The notes under the pieces: generated by a model
The model's database searches: none
Seen by the model: the letters and a program-made list of their open reading frames with translations, nothing else
What the model was told of the DNA's origin: nothing
Translations under genes and position numbers: made by a program
NCBI GenBank assembly: GCA_021604505.1
Contig: BQJC01000003.1
Span: forward strand, 1 to 64,000
Direction: 5' to 3'
From: Nitrospinaceae bacterium
GTDB taxonomy: Bacteria; Nitrospinota; Nitrospinia; Nitrospinales; VA-1
DNA length: 64,000 nt
In this document: positions 33,549 through 43,393 of the stretch, in pieces
Layout of the letters: every line of letters begins with the position of its first letter
Position numbering within the stretch: position 1 is the first letter of the stretch

Positions 33549-34460
33549 ATGCAAGAAAACCAGACTTTTTCCTACGACCCGGAAGTCTTATCCAAAATCT
33601 CTGCCCTTAAAATGCGGGCACTGAATCTGGTGGAGGGGCTTTTGTCCGGCCAGCACCGAAGCCGTCACAAAGGGTCGAGCGTCGAATTTGCCGAATACAA
33701 AGACTACACGCCAGGCGACGAAATCCGCCACATCGACTGGCGGGTGGTGGGCAAAACCGACAAATACCACATCAAGCAATTCGAGCAGTCCACCAACCTC
33801 AAATGCACCATTTTACTGGATTGCAGCGGGTCGATGAACTATATTTCCCCGAATCAAACGGGCCTAAGCAAAATGGATTATGCCCGCACCCTGGTAGCGT
33901 CCCTGGCCTGTCTGCTTTTAAAGCAATTCGATGCGGTGGGATTGGCGTTATTCAACGATCAGGTGACTCAGCACATCCCTCCCCGGTCCAAGACCTCGCA
34001 CCTGCAACACATATTGCACGGGCTTTCCAGCGTAGAACCCGGCGGCGTCACCCGCATCGACAAAGTGGTCGGAAAGCTGGTGGAACGCCTGCAAAGCCGC
34101 GGCATGCTGATCCTGGTATCCGATCTTTTAGCCAAAGAGGACGATATTCATAAAGATCTCAAGCTCCTCGTCTCGCGTGGACTGGAAGTCGTCCTTTTCC
34201 ATGTGCTTCACCCGGACGAAGTTTCGCTTCCTTTTGAAGGAGATATTGTTTTTGAATCGCTGGAAGACGATCCTAATATCGGTCTCGACCCGCAGGACGT
34301 GCGCGAGGAATACCAGAGGGCCATCCAAAACCAGATCGAGTCGTACCGCAGCCTGTGCCTGGGACTGCGGGTGGATTACGTTTTCCTGGAAACCTCGACG
34401 CCCTTGGAACAGGCCTTGAGTTACTACCTTTTGAAGCGCCAGAGTTTAAGCAAAGCATGA
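33549..34460 (+). CDS. DUF58 protein of the MoxR/Bat type
   Basis: A 303-residue protein with the DUF58 signature GSSVEFAEYKDYTPGDEIR and DWRVVGKTDKYHIK in its first 80 residues, then a von Willebrand A-like fold (LLDCSGSMNY, a partial MIDAS). It is normally made with a MoxR AAA ATPase, which is not in view here. The role is thought to be chaperoning of metal or periplasmic enzymes. It overlaps the next gene by 4 bases (ATGA), so the two are translated together. Confidence 0.9.
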   Translation: MQENQTFSYDPEVLSKISALKMRALNLVEGLLSGQHRSRHKGSSVEFAEYKDYTPGDEIRHIDWRVVGKTDKYHIKQFEQSTNLKCTILLDCSGSMNYISPNQTGLSKMDYARTLVASLACLLLKQFDAVGLALFNDQVTQHIPPRSKTSHLQHILHGLSSVEPGGVTRIDKVVGKLVERLQSRGMLILVSDLLAKEDDIHKDLKLLVSRGLEVVLFHVLHPDEVSLPFEGDIVFESLEDDPNIGLDPQDVREEYQRAIQNQIESYRSLCLGLRVDYVFLETSTPLEQALSYYLLKRQSLSKA

Positions 34461-36613
34461 ACCTGAATTTCCTCTCGCCCATTTATCTTTTAGGATTGCT
34501 GGGGATCGCCATTCCCGTGCTGATCCACCTGATGACCAAGCGTCAGCAGAAACACATCCGTTTTTCCGCCATCTATCTTTTGTTTCAGTCGCAAAAACGG
34601 TCGATCAAAAAATCCACCCCCAACCGTCTGCTGTTGCTGTTGATTCGCTGTCTGGGCATTTTACTTCTCAGCCTGGCTTTGGCCCACCCCATTTTTTCGT
34701 TCGGTGGACCGGAAGATTTTCTTCCCGAGGCCCCGGCGGCCACGGTTTTCATTCTGGACAATTCCTACAGCATGGGAATGCGCTCGGATGACCGCACCTT
34801 ATACGCCAAGGCAGTGGAGGCGATGCTGCAGCCCATTGGCAAGCTCCCGCCGGGAACGCAAAACGTCTACAGCATCGTATTGGCTTCCCAATCCACCCGT
34901 TTGCTGCTGGGCTGGTCGGCGGACGCTTCCCTGGCGGGAAAACTACTCAAGACTTCCCAGCCTTCGTTTCAAACCACCAGCATCGGCAAAGCCCTGGAAG
35001 AAGCCGTGAAGCTTCTGGACAAGGCGGAGCAAAAAGTGAAGCGGATTTTTATCTTCACCGACCGGGATAAAAACGGATGGAAGGAAAAAGAATTTCCCGA
35101 AGCGGTCACCTCAAAAACCTATCCCGTGACCCTCGTTGATTTCTCACTATTGAAAACGGGGCAGAATCAGGCGGCGGTGACACAGGCTGAAGTGAACCAG
35201 GAGTTTCTCACCAACAGCCGGGTCATCCGAGTGAAAACCCAGGTCGCCAACCTGATGCGGGACCGGTCCATCGCCAGGCTGGACGCCGTTCTCTCGGTCA
35301 ACGGCAAAAACCAGTCGGAAGGAACCCTGAAACTCGACGCCGGAGCAAAGGTCAAAAAGGAATTCACTTTCCCGGTCAAAGGCACGGACCCGATCGAGGG
35401 AAACATCGAAATTCCCGACGATTCCCTGCCCGTTGACAACAAACGCTTTTTCTCGTTCCAGCCCGACCAGAAAATCAAAGTCCTGATGGTGGACGGCGAC
35501 CCCAAAACCGTGGCGCATCAAAGGGAATCGTTTTATCTGGAAAACGCATTGAATCCCTTCACCGTAGCGCTGTCCAACATCGAGCCGACCGTCTCAACGC
35601 TGGAAGAGTTGCCGGTGCGCGATCTGTTCGACTTTTCGGTGGTCATGCTGTGCAACGTCCGCGACCTGCCCTTCGATTACGAGCGCGAACTGGAAAAATA
35701 CGTGCGCCGCGGCGGCGCTTTGTTCATCGCCCTGGGCGATCAGACGGACCCGAAATACTACAACGAAAAACTCGGCAACCTGCTTCCGGTCTCTCTCGCT
35801 TCCCTGAACCAGATCGGGGCCGCCGATGAACCCTTCCGTCTCAATCTGAAAAAAAGCAATCATCCGGTGTTAAGAGTCTTCAAGGCAAAATCCCTGGAAG
35901 AGATGAAAACCATCCGCTTTCAATCCCTCTACAGTGTCGAGCCCAGGGAAAACCGGGAATTCATCGTTCCTCTCAGCTTCACCAACAAATACCCCGCCAT
36001 CGTCGAATCCGAGTTCGGCAAAGGCAAAGTAGTGCTCTACGTCTCCAGCATCGACCGCGACTGGAACAATTTTCCCATCCAACCGACGTTTCTTCCCTGG
36101 ATTCAGCGCTGGGTGAAGTATTCGGCGCGCGGGTTGGAAAGCATCCAGCACCAGGACCTGTTGATCGGCGAACCGTTTGAATGGAAAGACGCCGATCCGG
36201 GAAACCGGCTATTCGTGGAATCGCCTGAGGGGCGCATCACCCAACTGGCGGGAACCTCCTATGAGCCGACCTTCCGTCCGGGCGTGTACCGGCTGTTTCG
36301 CAAAGTCGATGACGGGAAAGAAAAACCCACAGATGCCGAAAAACCTGAACCGAAAATTCTCTCCAAACTGCCGGCCAATGCCCAGCCTGCGGGAACCTTC
36401 ACCGTGAACATCGACACACGCGAATCCATTGCCGGGAAAATCAGCGATGCGGAAATCCGAAAACTCATGGGCAACCTCAAAGTGCGGTTTTCATCCGGCG
36501 TAAAATCCCAGGAACCGGGCGACGCCTCGACCGGCACCCCGCTGGCCACCCCCTTTCTCCTGCTGGTCGCGGGCATGCTCCTCTGGGAAGGCTTTATGGT
36601 GCGGAGGGAGTGA
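34457..36613 (+). CDS. BatA-like membrane protein with VWA domain
   Basis: A 718-residue protein from the ATG at 34457 (overlap ATGA with the DUF58 gene; the upstream frame from 34355 is inside that gene). The N-terminus LSPIYLLGLLGIAIPVLIHL is the aerotolerance-regulator (BatA) helix; a second helix follows (LLLLIRCLGILLLSLALAHP). A VWA-like domain (FILDNSYSMGM) runs to about 260 and a long periplasmic part with a class I glutamine-amidotransferase-like region (near 375-480: IKVLMVDGDPKTV) to about 690, ending in a C-terminal helix. This is the common DUF58-BatA pair, thought to assist envelope or metal-enzyme assembly. Confidence 0.88.
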   Translation: MNLNFLSPIYLLGLLGIAIPVLIHLMTKRQQKHIRFSAIYLLFQSQKRSIKKSTPNRLLLLLIRCLGILLLSLALAHPIFSFGGPEDFLPEAPAATVFILDNSYSMGMRSDDRTLYAKAVEAMLQPIGKLPPGTQNVYSIVLASQSTRLLLGWSADASLAGKLLKTSQPSFQTTSIGKALEEAVKLLDKAEQKVKRIFIFTDRDKNGWKEKEFPEAVTSKTYPVTLVDFSLLKTGQNQAAVTQAEVNQEFLTNSRVIRVKTQVANLMRDRSIARLDAVLSVNGKNQSEGTLKLDAGAKVKKEFTFPVKGTDPIEGNIEIPDDSLPVDNKRFFSFQPDQKIKVLMVDGDPKTVAHQRESFYLENALNPFTVALSNIEPTVSTLEELPVRDLFDFSVVMLCNVRDLPFDYERELEKYVRRGGALFIALGDQTDPKYYNEKLGNLLPVSLASLNQIGAADEPFRLNLKKSNHPVLRVFKAKSLEEMKTIRFQSLYSVEPRENREFIVPLSFTNKYPAIVESEFGKGKVVLYVSSIDRDWNNFPIQPTFLPWIQRWVKYSARGLESIQHQDLLIGEPFEWKDADPGNRLFVESPEGRITQLAGTSYEPTFRPGVYRLFRKVDDGKEKPTDAEKPEPKILSKLPANAQPAGTFTVNIDTRESIAGKISDAEIRKLMGNLKVRFSSGVKSQEPGDASTGTPLATPFLLLVAGMLLWEGFMVRRE

Positions 36614-36720
36614 TGGGAGAATCTTGAAAAGGTTTTTCGGCAAGCCGTTATTTTAACAAAAATTACCAATGACAAGCCATGACATAACGATGGAATAATT
36701 TTTTATCAAAAGTTTAAAGT

Positions 36721-38436
36721 ATGACTCCTATAAGTTGTCCTGAATGCGGAACAGAAATAAGTATAGGGGCTGAAATTTGCCCTTCATGCAAAAGCGATTT
36801 ACCTCCTACTTCTAAAGACCTTCTTAAAAAAGAGAAGGGAAATTTTAAGGAGAATAAGGTAAACAAAAATAAATCCTCATTCTTTGGTAGACACTGGAGG
36901 GGCGAACTCAGCCTGGCTGTAAGTTATTGGATAAATATTTTCCTATTAACTATTTTAATAAAAATTGGGTTGGAATCTTTCAATTCTTTTGTAAATCAAG
37001 CCCAGTCTAATCTTAGATTTCTATATTTTTGTGTCATTCTATTACATACAACTTTCATTTTTACTATCTACCCTTGGCAAATTATTGGAACTTGGAGATC
37101 AGCAAACCTACACATCAAACGTACCAGTAAACGCTTTTGGGCTATTTTAGCAAAGGTTGTAATAGTGTTAGGAATACTTGGCACTATAGGACAAATGCCT
37201 ACAATTTTTCCTCAATTAAAAGAATATTGGAAGATTGCATTTGCAAAAGGCGATTTTTCTAAAATGCGTATTACATTGCTACCGAATGGGAAAGAATTAG
37301 AAATCGTTGGAGGAATACCTTTTGGGTTAACTGACGAAGTTCGTAAAATTTTTAAAAATAACCCGAACATTCAAGTAATCCGTCTTGATAGCTTTGGCGG
37401 GAGAGTTGGCGAAGCTCACATACTAAGAAATTTTATCAAGGAGAAAAAGCTAATTACTTATTCTGCTAGGGGCTGTCTTAGTGCTTGCACGATTCCATTT
37501 ATGGCTGGTAAGGAAAGAATTCTAAATCAAGGTGCACAACTTGGTTTTCATAAATATAGCTTCCCAGGTCTTTCAGACAAACAGTTCAAAGAAACCTACC
37601 GAATCAGTAAAGAAGCAATGATCTCTGATGGAATTGAAAAAAGATTTGTCGATAAGGCATTTACTGCTCAATCCGATGATATGTGGTATCCCTCCCACGA
37701 TGAACTTGTTAAAGCGAATGTCGTAACCCGCCTTTCCGACGGAAAAGAATTCAGCGTTCCCTCTAAAACAGATGACATAGAGTTAGAACAAATTGAACAG
37801 GCTTTCTCAAGCATCCCCTTGTTTAAAGAAATTCAGAAATACGAGGCTGAGGTCTACCAAGCATTATTGCTGGAGGCAAAGCTAAGGTATTCACAGGGAG
37901 CCGGTCGACTGAATATGTCATATTATTTAAATAAAAAAATTGCAAAAATTGCTGGTAAAAAGTTGCCAATAGCCCCTGATAAAGAACTAGTTTCTTTTGC
38001 AAGAGTGTTAGTCACTGAAATTAGAGAATTAACCGCAAAAGATCCAAATCTGTGTCTCAAAATGCTCTTTCCAGAAAAATTTGGACAAATAGTTATTAGT
38101 GATTATCTTTCAAAAGAAACTTTAAAAGCTGACAATGAAGCTTTATCTGGTTTAATTCGGGAATCAATGAAATCGCCACAGAGAACTCCGAACGAGGCTG
38201 AGGTATCAGAATATATTGATCTAGTTTCTAGAAAACTGTACGAAGCTTATGGGAATAAAGTGTCGTACTTTGAAAATCCGAATAGAACTGAGATCTCGAA
38301 AAAAGAAATTTGTCATATGTTCGCTGATCTTTACGATTTCTCATCAGCAATGCCTTTGATACAAAGCGGTCCTACTTTAAGGTTCATGTTTGCTCAAAAT
38401 AAGGGGTTCAAAATAAATGCATCACAATTTAACTAG
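36721..38436 (+). CDS. Zinc-ribbon membrane protein with ClpP/crotonase-like domain
   Basis: A 571-residue protein. It begins with a zinc ribbon (CPECG, CPSCK at 5-23), then two to four membrane helices at about 65-160. A ClpP-like domain follows: IRLDSFGGRVGEAHILRNF at about 220-240, then GCLSACTIPFMAG with the likely nucleophile Ser, and FHKYS with the likely His. This resembles COG3904 predicted periplasmic ClpP-like proteins. The last 240 residues are helical and unknown. Base use is strongly A/T-biased compared with the genes on both sides, which suggests horizontal transfer. Protease activity is an inference from the fold. Confidence 0.75.
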   Translation: MTPISCPECGTEISIGAEICPSCKSDLPPTSKDLLKKEKGNFKENKVNKNKSSFFGRHWRGELSLAVSYWINIFLLTILIKIGLESFNSFVNQAQSNLRFLYFCVILLHTTFIFTIYPWQIIGTWRSANLHIKRTSKRFWAILAKVVIVLGILGTIGQMPTIFPQLKEYWKIAFAKGDFSKMRITLLPNGKELEIVGGIPFGLTDEVRKIFKNNPNIQVIRLDSFGGRVGEAHILRNFIKEKKLITYSARGCLSACTIPFMAGKERILNQGAQLGFHKYSFPGLSDKQFKETYRISKEAMISDGIEKRFVDKAFTAQSDDMWYPSHDELVKANVVTRLSDGKEFSVPSKTDDIELEQIEQAFSSIPLFKEIQKYEAEVYQALLLEAKLRYSQGAGRLNMSYYLNKKIAKIAGKKLPIAPDKELVSFARVLVTEIRELTAKDPNLCLKMLFPEKFGQIVISDYLSKETLKADNEALSGLIRESMKSPQRTPNEAEVSEYIDLVSRKLYEAYGNKVSYFENPNRTEISKKEICHMFADLYDFSSAMPLIQSGPTLRFMFAQNKGFKINASQFN

Positions 38437-38446
38437 TCATTCCATC

Positions 38447-39430
38447 TCAAACCAAACACCCCTTCACTCCTTCCTCTAGCCTTTCTTTATCCAACCCTCT
38501 ACCTATAAAGACCATTTTATTTTCCCGCGCTTCGTCGCCCCAGGGGCGGTCTGGTTTGCTGTCGAACATCATGTAAACGCATTGGAAGATATGGCGGTTC
38601 TCAGAGCCTTCGAGATTCAATATCCCCTTGGCGCGCATGACGTCCATGCCCTCGAAGATGAGGAGCATCTGCAACCATTGCACGAATCGATTGCGGTCCA
38701 ACTCGCCGGGAAGCGTTAAACTCACGGAGGTGATCGCCTCTTCCGGATGGGGATGATCATGATGATCTTCATCCTCTTTGGCAGAGAAATCCTCTAAAGG
38801 TTTCACCGACTCCAGATCAAAGCCGCCGATGTTTAAAATCTCATCCAATGAAATTGCGGCGTTCTCGGTCGGGAAAATCCGTGCGGTCGGGTTGATGCTC
38901 CGAATGCGGGCCTCGACTCTTTCTAAATCGTCCTTAGAGATCAGATCGATCTTGTTCAGCAGGATGACGTTGGAAAACGCGATCTGCTCCCACATCACTT
39001 CCACTTCATCCAGATGCTTCCATATGTTCAAAGAATCGACCAGCGTGACCACGCCATCTAGTTTCAGCGAATGATTGATCTCGTCTTCCAGCAAAAACGC
39101 CTGCGCGATCGGACCGGGGGACGCCAGCCCCGTGCTTTCGATCAAGATGGTGTCGAATTTATCGTGCCGCTCGATCAGCCGGTTGAGCGTCGCAATGAGG
39201 TCCCCCTTGATCGAACAGCAGATACAGCCGTTGTTCATTTCAAAGATATCTTCATCCGCGCCGATCACCAGATCGTGGTCCACCGGAATTTCACCGAACT
39301 CGTTTTCGATCACGGCGATGCGTTTGCCGTGGTTGCCTTTCAGGATGTAGTTCAGGAGCGTGGTTTTTCCCGCCCCCAGAAACCCGGACAACAGGGTCAC
39401 GGGCAGTATTCTTTCATCAGGTTTCGTCAT
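38447..39430 (-). CDS. CobW-family GTPase, metallochaperone
   Basis: A 327-residue protein of the CobW/ZNG1 family: P-loop GFLGAGKT (16-23), the metal site CICC (about 70-73) and a His/Asp-rich tract (EDEDHHDHPHPEE, near 226-238) in the linker before the C-terminal CobW domain. Such GTPases deliver zinc or cobalt to target enzymes. The target is unknown, and no zinc-starvation operator was recognised upstream. It converges with the ClpP-like gene with a gap of about 10 bases. Confidence 0.92.
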   Translation of the reverse strand: MTKPDERILPVTLLSGFLGAGKTTLLNYILKGNHGKRIAVIENEFGEIPVDHDLVIGADEDIFEMNNGCICCSIKGDLIATLNRLIERHDKFDTILIESTGLASPGPIAQAFLLEDEINHSLKLDGVVTLVDSLNIWKHLDEVEVMWEQIAFSNVILLNKIDLISKDDLERVEARIRSINPTARIFPTENAAISLDEILNIGGFDLESVKPLEDFSAKEDEDHHDHPHPEEAITSVSLTLPGELDRNRFVQWLQMLLIFEGMDVMRAKGILNLEGSENRHIFQCVYMMFDSKPDRPWGDEARENKMVFIGRGLDKERLEEGVKGCLV

Positions 39431-39656
39431 GAAAAAGCGCCTTTAGTTTCCACAAAATGTTTCCCGGAAGGGATCATTCAAAATGGGTTAAAATAGATGG
39501 CATAAAAATATCAAATTTGGGCGATAAATACCGGAAAATTCGACCTTCCCCGCGTCCAGGGGCTCTGGAACGGGACTTGAGATTCCTGTTTTTTCTGTCA
39601 AACTAAAACCCGGCAAAGGACTGACTCCACGATAAACGCTGGACCTATCTAGGAAT

Positions 39657-42188
39657 ATGAACTCAAAGTTCGCTCTCGGAAATCTATCGAATCAATCCAA
39701 AGCGGTTCTGATCGGCGGCTTTGTAGTTGCGGTCATCGTCCTGTTCGAAGTCTGGGAAAAGCAGGAGGACTTGTGGTTTGATGAGTTCACCCAGGATGTC
39801 CTGGAAAATACGCTGATTCTCGGCGGGAAGCTGGAAGTCATCGAAAAAGAACTGCAGGGGGTTTTGTCCCTTTACAACGCTTCCACATTTGTCACCGACG
39901 GGGAATTCGAAACCTATGTGATTCCCATTCTGAAGAACAACACCTACATCCAGAATCTGAGCTGGCTTCCCAGGGTTTCCCATTCCCAGCGGGCGTTTTA
40001 TGAAGGGAAAATGGCCACTGAGGGGTATCCCGATTTTCACATCACTGAGCAGTCCGAGGATGGAACTCTGATTGAAGCCAGCCCCCGGGAAGAATACTAC
40101 CCGGTCCACTACGTCGAACCCTTAAAAAGAAACGACGCCTTGTTTGGTTTTGACCTGAACAGTATTCCCTCAATTGACCAGGTGATCCGTGAATCGCGGG
40201 ATACGGGGAAAATCATGGCATCGGAAAAATTCAAGTACCTGCAGGACAACCAGAACCATGCGGGAATTTTTGTTTTTGCCCCGTATTACGAAACCAAAAC
40301 GGCTCCTGTCACTCTGGAAAATCGCCGCCAAAACCTGAACGGATTTCTCGTCGGATTCTACCGTGTGGGTGAAATGATGAACCAGATGGTGCAACCCTAC
40401 CAGGCACAGGGCATCAACCTGGTCGTTTTTGATGCAGACGCCTCCCCCGGAAATAACAAACTTTATGGAGAGCCGTTAGCCCATCCTCAGGGTGAATTCA
40501 AAAATCTGATCAATTTCTCCAATCGCAATTGGTTTTTACACTGGCAGGCAAGCCACGAATTCCACGGTGGGCCTAAAAAAACCTCCGGTTGGTGGATCGC
40601 GGGCGGCGTTCAGGTGTTTGCGGTTTTCCTGGCTATTATCTTTGAGATGATGGTTTCCCGCACCCGCCGGGTGGAAAGCGAGGTCCTCACACGCACCGAG
40701 GAACTGACCCAGGCCAATGAAAATTTAAAATCGGAAATCGACGCCCGCAGCAAAGCGGAAAAAGAACTGCACGCCGCCAAGGAAGAAGCGGAGTTGGCCA
40801 ATAAAGCCAAAAGTATATTCCTGGCCAACATGAGCCATGAAATACGGACTCCCATGAATGCCATTTTTGGTTATTCGCAAATCCTCAAAGGCAGCCGCCA
40901 TCTGGAGCCGGATCAGAGAGCCAACATCGACAATATTTTACGAAGCGGCGATCACCTGCTCAAAATCATCAACGACATTTTGGATATCTCCAAGATCGAA
41001 GCGGGGAAAATGGAGTTGAATCCCACGGATTTCAACCTGGCCGAATTGATTCACGGAATCGCCACGATGTTTGAACCCCGTTGCCGGGAAAAACAAATCC
41101 GCTGGCATCTTGACTTCCCGCGGGACGAGCCTGTTCTGGTGCTCGGAGATGAAATTAAGTTGAAACAAATTCTGATCAACCTGCTGAGCAACGCCGTCAA
41201 ATTTACCGAAAAAGGCGAAATCGCCTTGCGGGTAGTCCCTGAAAAGGGAGATCGTTTCCTGTTTGAGGTCGTCGATAGCGGGAAAGGAATTCCAAAAGAT
41301 CGCCAGAAAAACATCTTTCAGCCCTTTCATCAGGAAGCCGAAGGCACAATCAAGGGCGGCACCGGTCTGGGACTGGCCATCGTCAAAAAGCAGATCGAAT
41401 TGATGAATGGCTGGCTGACTTTGGATTCTGAACCTGGAAAAGGCTCCCGTTTTGCATTCAACTTGCATTTACCTGCGGCCAAAAACTGGACGGCATCGGC
41501 AAAACCAGGCAATATTAAAAGTTTTCACCTGGCGGAAGGCTTTCAAGTAAAAGCTCTGGTGGTCGATGACAACGAACAAAACCGGGAAGTGCTGTCCCAA
41601 ATTCTAAATTCCGCCGGAATCCAGGTCTGGACGGCGGTGAATGGCAAGGACGCTCTGGAGCAGGTCCGGCTTCAATCTCCCGATGTCGTATTCATGGATC
41701 TTCGCATGCCGGTGATGGATGGATTTAAAGCTCTGGAGAACCTGAAAAAGGAATTTGGTTCCAATAAAATTAAAACCGTCGCCATTTCCGCTTCCGCTTT
41801 CGAGCATCAACGAGAATCCACGCTAATGAAAGGTTTCGATGATTTCATCCCCAAGCCTTTTCATATTGAAGATATCTTTAACTGTCTCAAAAAACTGTTG
41901 GATGTTCGTTTTATCAGTGAAGAGGAAGAATCATCTACAGAAGTTTTCGATTCAGAAAAGTTATTAGCTATTCCGGAAATTCAATTACCGGAAGATCTTT
42001 TTAATCGATTGAAAAAGGCCGCGGATTTATCCAGCCTCACCGATCTAAAAATTTGCATGACTGAATTAGAAGCAATCGGAGAAGAGGGACAAACCCTGCT
42101 CAAACACCTGAGACCTTTCGTCAGCAAATACGATATGAAGGGAATCCTTGCACTTTTGGAAAAGGTCAATAATGGATCAAAAACCTGA
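39657..42188 (+). CDS. CHASE-domain hybrid sensor histidine kinase
   Basis: An 843-residue inner-membrane protein. A first helix (about 13-31) is followed by a periplasmic CHASE domain (about 70-240), a second helix (about 315-335), a coiled coil, HisKA with His394 in FLANMSHEIRTPMN, HATPase_c (NLLSNAVKFTE, GTGLGLAIVKKQ) and a receiver with Asp681 (VVFMDLRMPVMDG). The C-terminal 100 residues look like an Hpt-like or degenerate helical domain. CHASE domains sense small molecules outside the membrane. The next gene overlaps this one by 17 bases and continues the phosphorelay. Confidence 0.92.
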   Translation: MNSKFALGNLSNQSKAVLIGGFVVAVIVLFEVWEKQEDLWFDEFTQDVLENTLILGGKLEVIEKELQGVLSLYNASTFVTDGEFETYVIPILKNNTYIQNLSWLPRVSHSQRAFYEGKMATEGYPDFHITEQSEDGTLIEASPREEYYPVHYVEPLKRNDALFGFDLNSIPSIDQVIRESRDTGKIMASEKFKYLQDNQNHAGIFVFAPYYETKTAPVTLENRRQNLNGFLVGFYRVGEMMNQMVQPYQAQGINLVVFDADASPGNNKLYGEPLAHPQGEFKNLINFSNRNWFLHWQASHEFHGGPKKTSGWWIAGGVQVFAVFLAIIFEMMVSRTRRVESEVLTRTEELTQANENLKSEIDARSKAEKELHAAKEEAELANKAKSIFLANMSHEIRTPMNAIFGYSQILKGSRHLEPDQRANIDNILRSGDHLLKIINDILDISKIEAGKMELNPTDFNLAELIHGIATMFEPRCREKQIRWHLDFPRDEPVLVLGDEIKLKQILINLLSNAVKFTEKGEIALRVVPEKGDRFLFEVVDSGKGIPKDRQKNIFQPFHQEAEGTIKGGTGLGLAIVKKQIELMNGWLTLDSEPGKGSRFAFNLHLPAAKNWTASAKPGNIKSFHLAEGFQVKALVVDDNEQNREVLSQILNSAGIQVWTAVNGKDALEQVRLQSPDVVFMDLRMPVMDGFKALENLKKEFGSNKIKTVAISASAFEHQRESTLMKGFDDFIPKPFHIEDIFNCLKKLLDVRFISEEEESSTEVFDSEKLLAIPEIQLPEDLFNRLKKAADLSSLTDLKICMTELEAIGEEGQTLLKHLRPFVSKYDMKGILALLEKVNNGSKT

Positions 42189-43299
42189 GGACTCCCGCAC
42201 GCAACAAATTCTGATCGTAGACGACACGCCTGCCAACATCGACGTTCTCGATCAGTTTCTGGAAAAGGAAGGTTACAAAATTTCCGTGGCGCAAAACGGA
42301 GAAACCGCGCTGGATCTGGCCGCGCGTATCGTACCCGATTTGATTCTGCTGGATGTGATGATGCCGGGAATCGATGGCTTTGAAACCTGCCGACGCTTGC
42401 AGGCCAATAAAAAAACCCGTGAAATCCCCATCATTTTCATCACTGCAAAAAATGAAACGGAGGATATTGTTGAAGGGTTTTCTTTAGGCGGCGTTGATTA
42501 CATCACCAAACCCTTCCGGCAGGAGGAAGTTTTCGCCCGCATTCATCTTCACCTCAAGCTGAAGCAGTTGATGACGGATCTGGAAGCCAAAAACACAAAA
42601 CTTGCCGAACTGAACGATCTGAAAAACAAATTTCTCGGCATGGCATCGCACGATCTTAGAAACCCGATTTCCTCCATCCAGGGGTTTTCAAAAATTCTGC
42701 TGGATCAGGGAAAAGCACTGACCGAGGAAACCCGAAACGAATTTTTACAATCGATCCATAAGGTGAGTAAAGACATGCTGACGCTCCTGGAAGATCTTTT
42801 GAACATTTCAATCATTGAGAGCGGCAAGCTCGATCTTCATATGCAACGCGGATCTTTAAAGCACCTGGTTGAGGAGAGAGTGCGTATGTATCAGGTGATG
42901 GCCAACCGCAAAAACCTCACCACCCATCTGGACATCGCGGAGATCGCCGAGTTTTCATTCGATCCCAACCGCATCAGCCAGGTCATCGACAACCTGTTGA
43001 GCAACGCCATCAAGTACTCTCCCTCCGGAAAAGACATTTATATCTGGCTGGAAGAAAAAAACGACCAGGCGAAGTTCAGTGTCCGCGACCAGGGTCCTGG
43101 GATTTCCCCCGAGGATCAGGACAAACTGTTCAAGCATTTTCAAAAATTGAAAGCCAAACCGACGGGGAATGAATCCAGTCACGGATTGGGGCTGGCCATC
43201 GCCAAAAAAATGGTGGATGCCCATAAAGGCAGAATAACTATGGAGAGCCATTCGAAATCAGGGGCCACGTTCAGCTTTGAAATCCCCATGAAACATTGA
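42172..43299 (+). CDS. Response regulator fused to a histidine kinase
   Basis: A 375-residue cytoplasmic protein from the ATG at 42172, which overlaps the preceding kinase gene; the longer frame from 42148 is inside that gene. A receiver (Asp61 in LILLDVMMPGIDG) is followed by HisKA (His160 in MASHDLRNPISS) and HATPase_c (GLGLAIAKKMVD). No DNA-binding domain is present. It probably receives phosphate from the hybrid kinase and acts as a second kinase. The final output may be the sigma-54 activator at 45327-46727; this is an inference from nearness only. Confidence 0.92.
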   Translation: MDQKPEDSRTQQILIVDDTPANIDVLDQFLEKEGYKISVAQNGETALDLAARIVPDLILLDVMMPGIDGFETCRRLQANKKTREIPIIFITAKNETEDIVEGFSLGGVDYITKPFRQEEVFARIHLHLKLKQLMTDLEAKNTKLAELNDLKNKFLGMASHDLRNPISSIQGFSKILLDQGKALTEETRNEFLQSIHKVSKDMLTLLEDLLNISIIESGKLDLHMQRGSLKHLVEERVRMYQVMANRKNLTTHLDIAEIAEFSFDPNRISQVIDNLLSNAIKYSPSGKDIYIWLEEKNDQAKFSVRDQGPGISPEDQDKLFKHFQKLKAKPTGNESSHGLGLAIAKKMVDAHKGRITMESHSKSGATFSFEIPMKH

Positions 43300-43328
43300 T
43301 TTTGAGTCACGCTCGATAAAGCGCCGCG

Positions 43329-43370
43329 CAAAAAAAATGGGCAGACCGCCCGGAGACTGGCGATCTGCCC
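43329..43370 (-). terminator. Rho-independent terminator of the cytochrome operon
   Basis: On the minus strand, GGGCAGATCGCC (43370-43359) pairs with GGCGGTCTGCCC (43350-43339; 11 of 12 positions) around an 8-base loop, followed by ATTTTTTTTG. It ends the transcript of the cytochrome gene that stops at 43394. The stem alone could also halt the kinase transcript from the other side. Confidence 0.8.
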
Positions 43371-43393
43371 GCAGGCTGGGGAGGTATAGCAGC

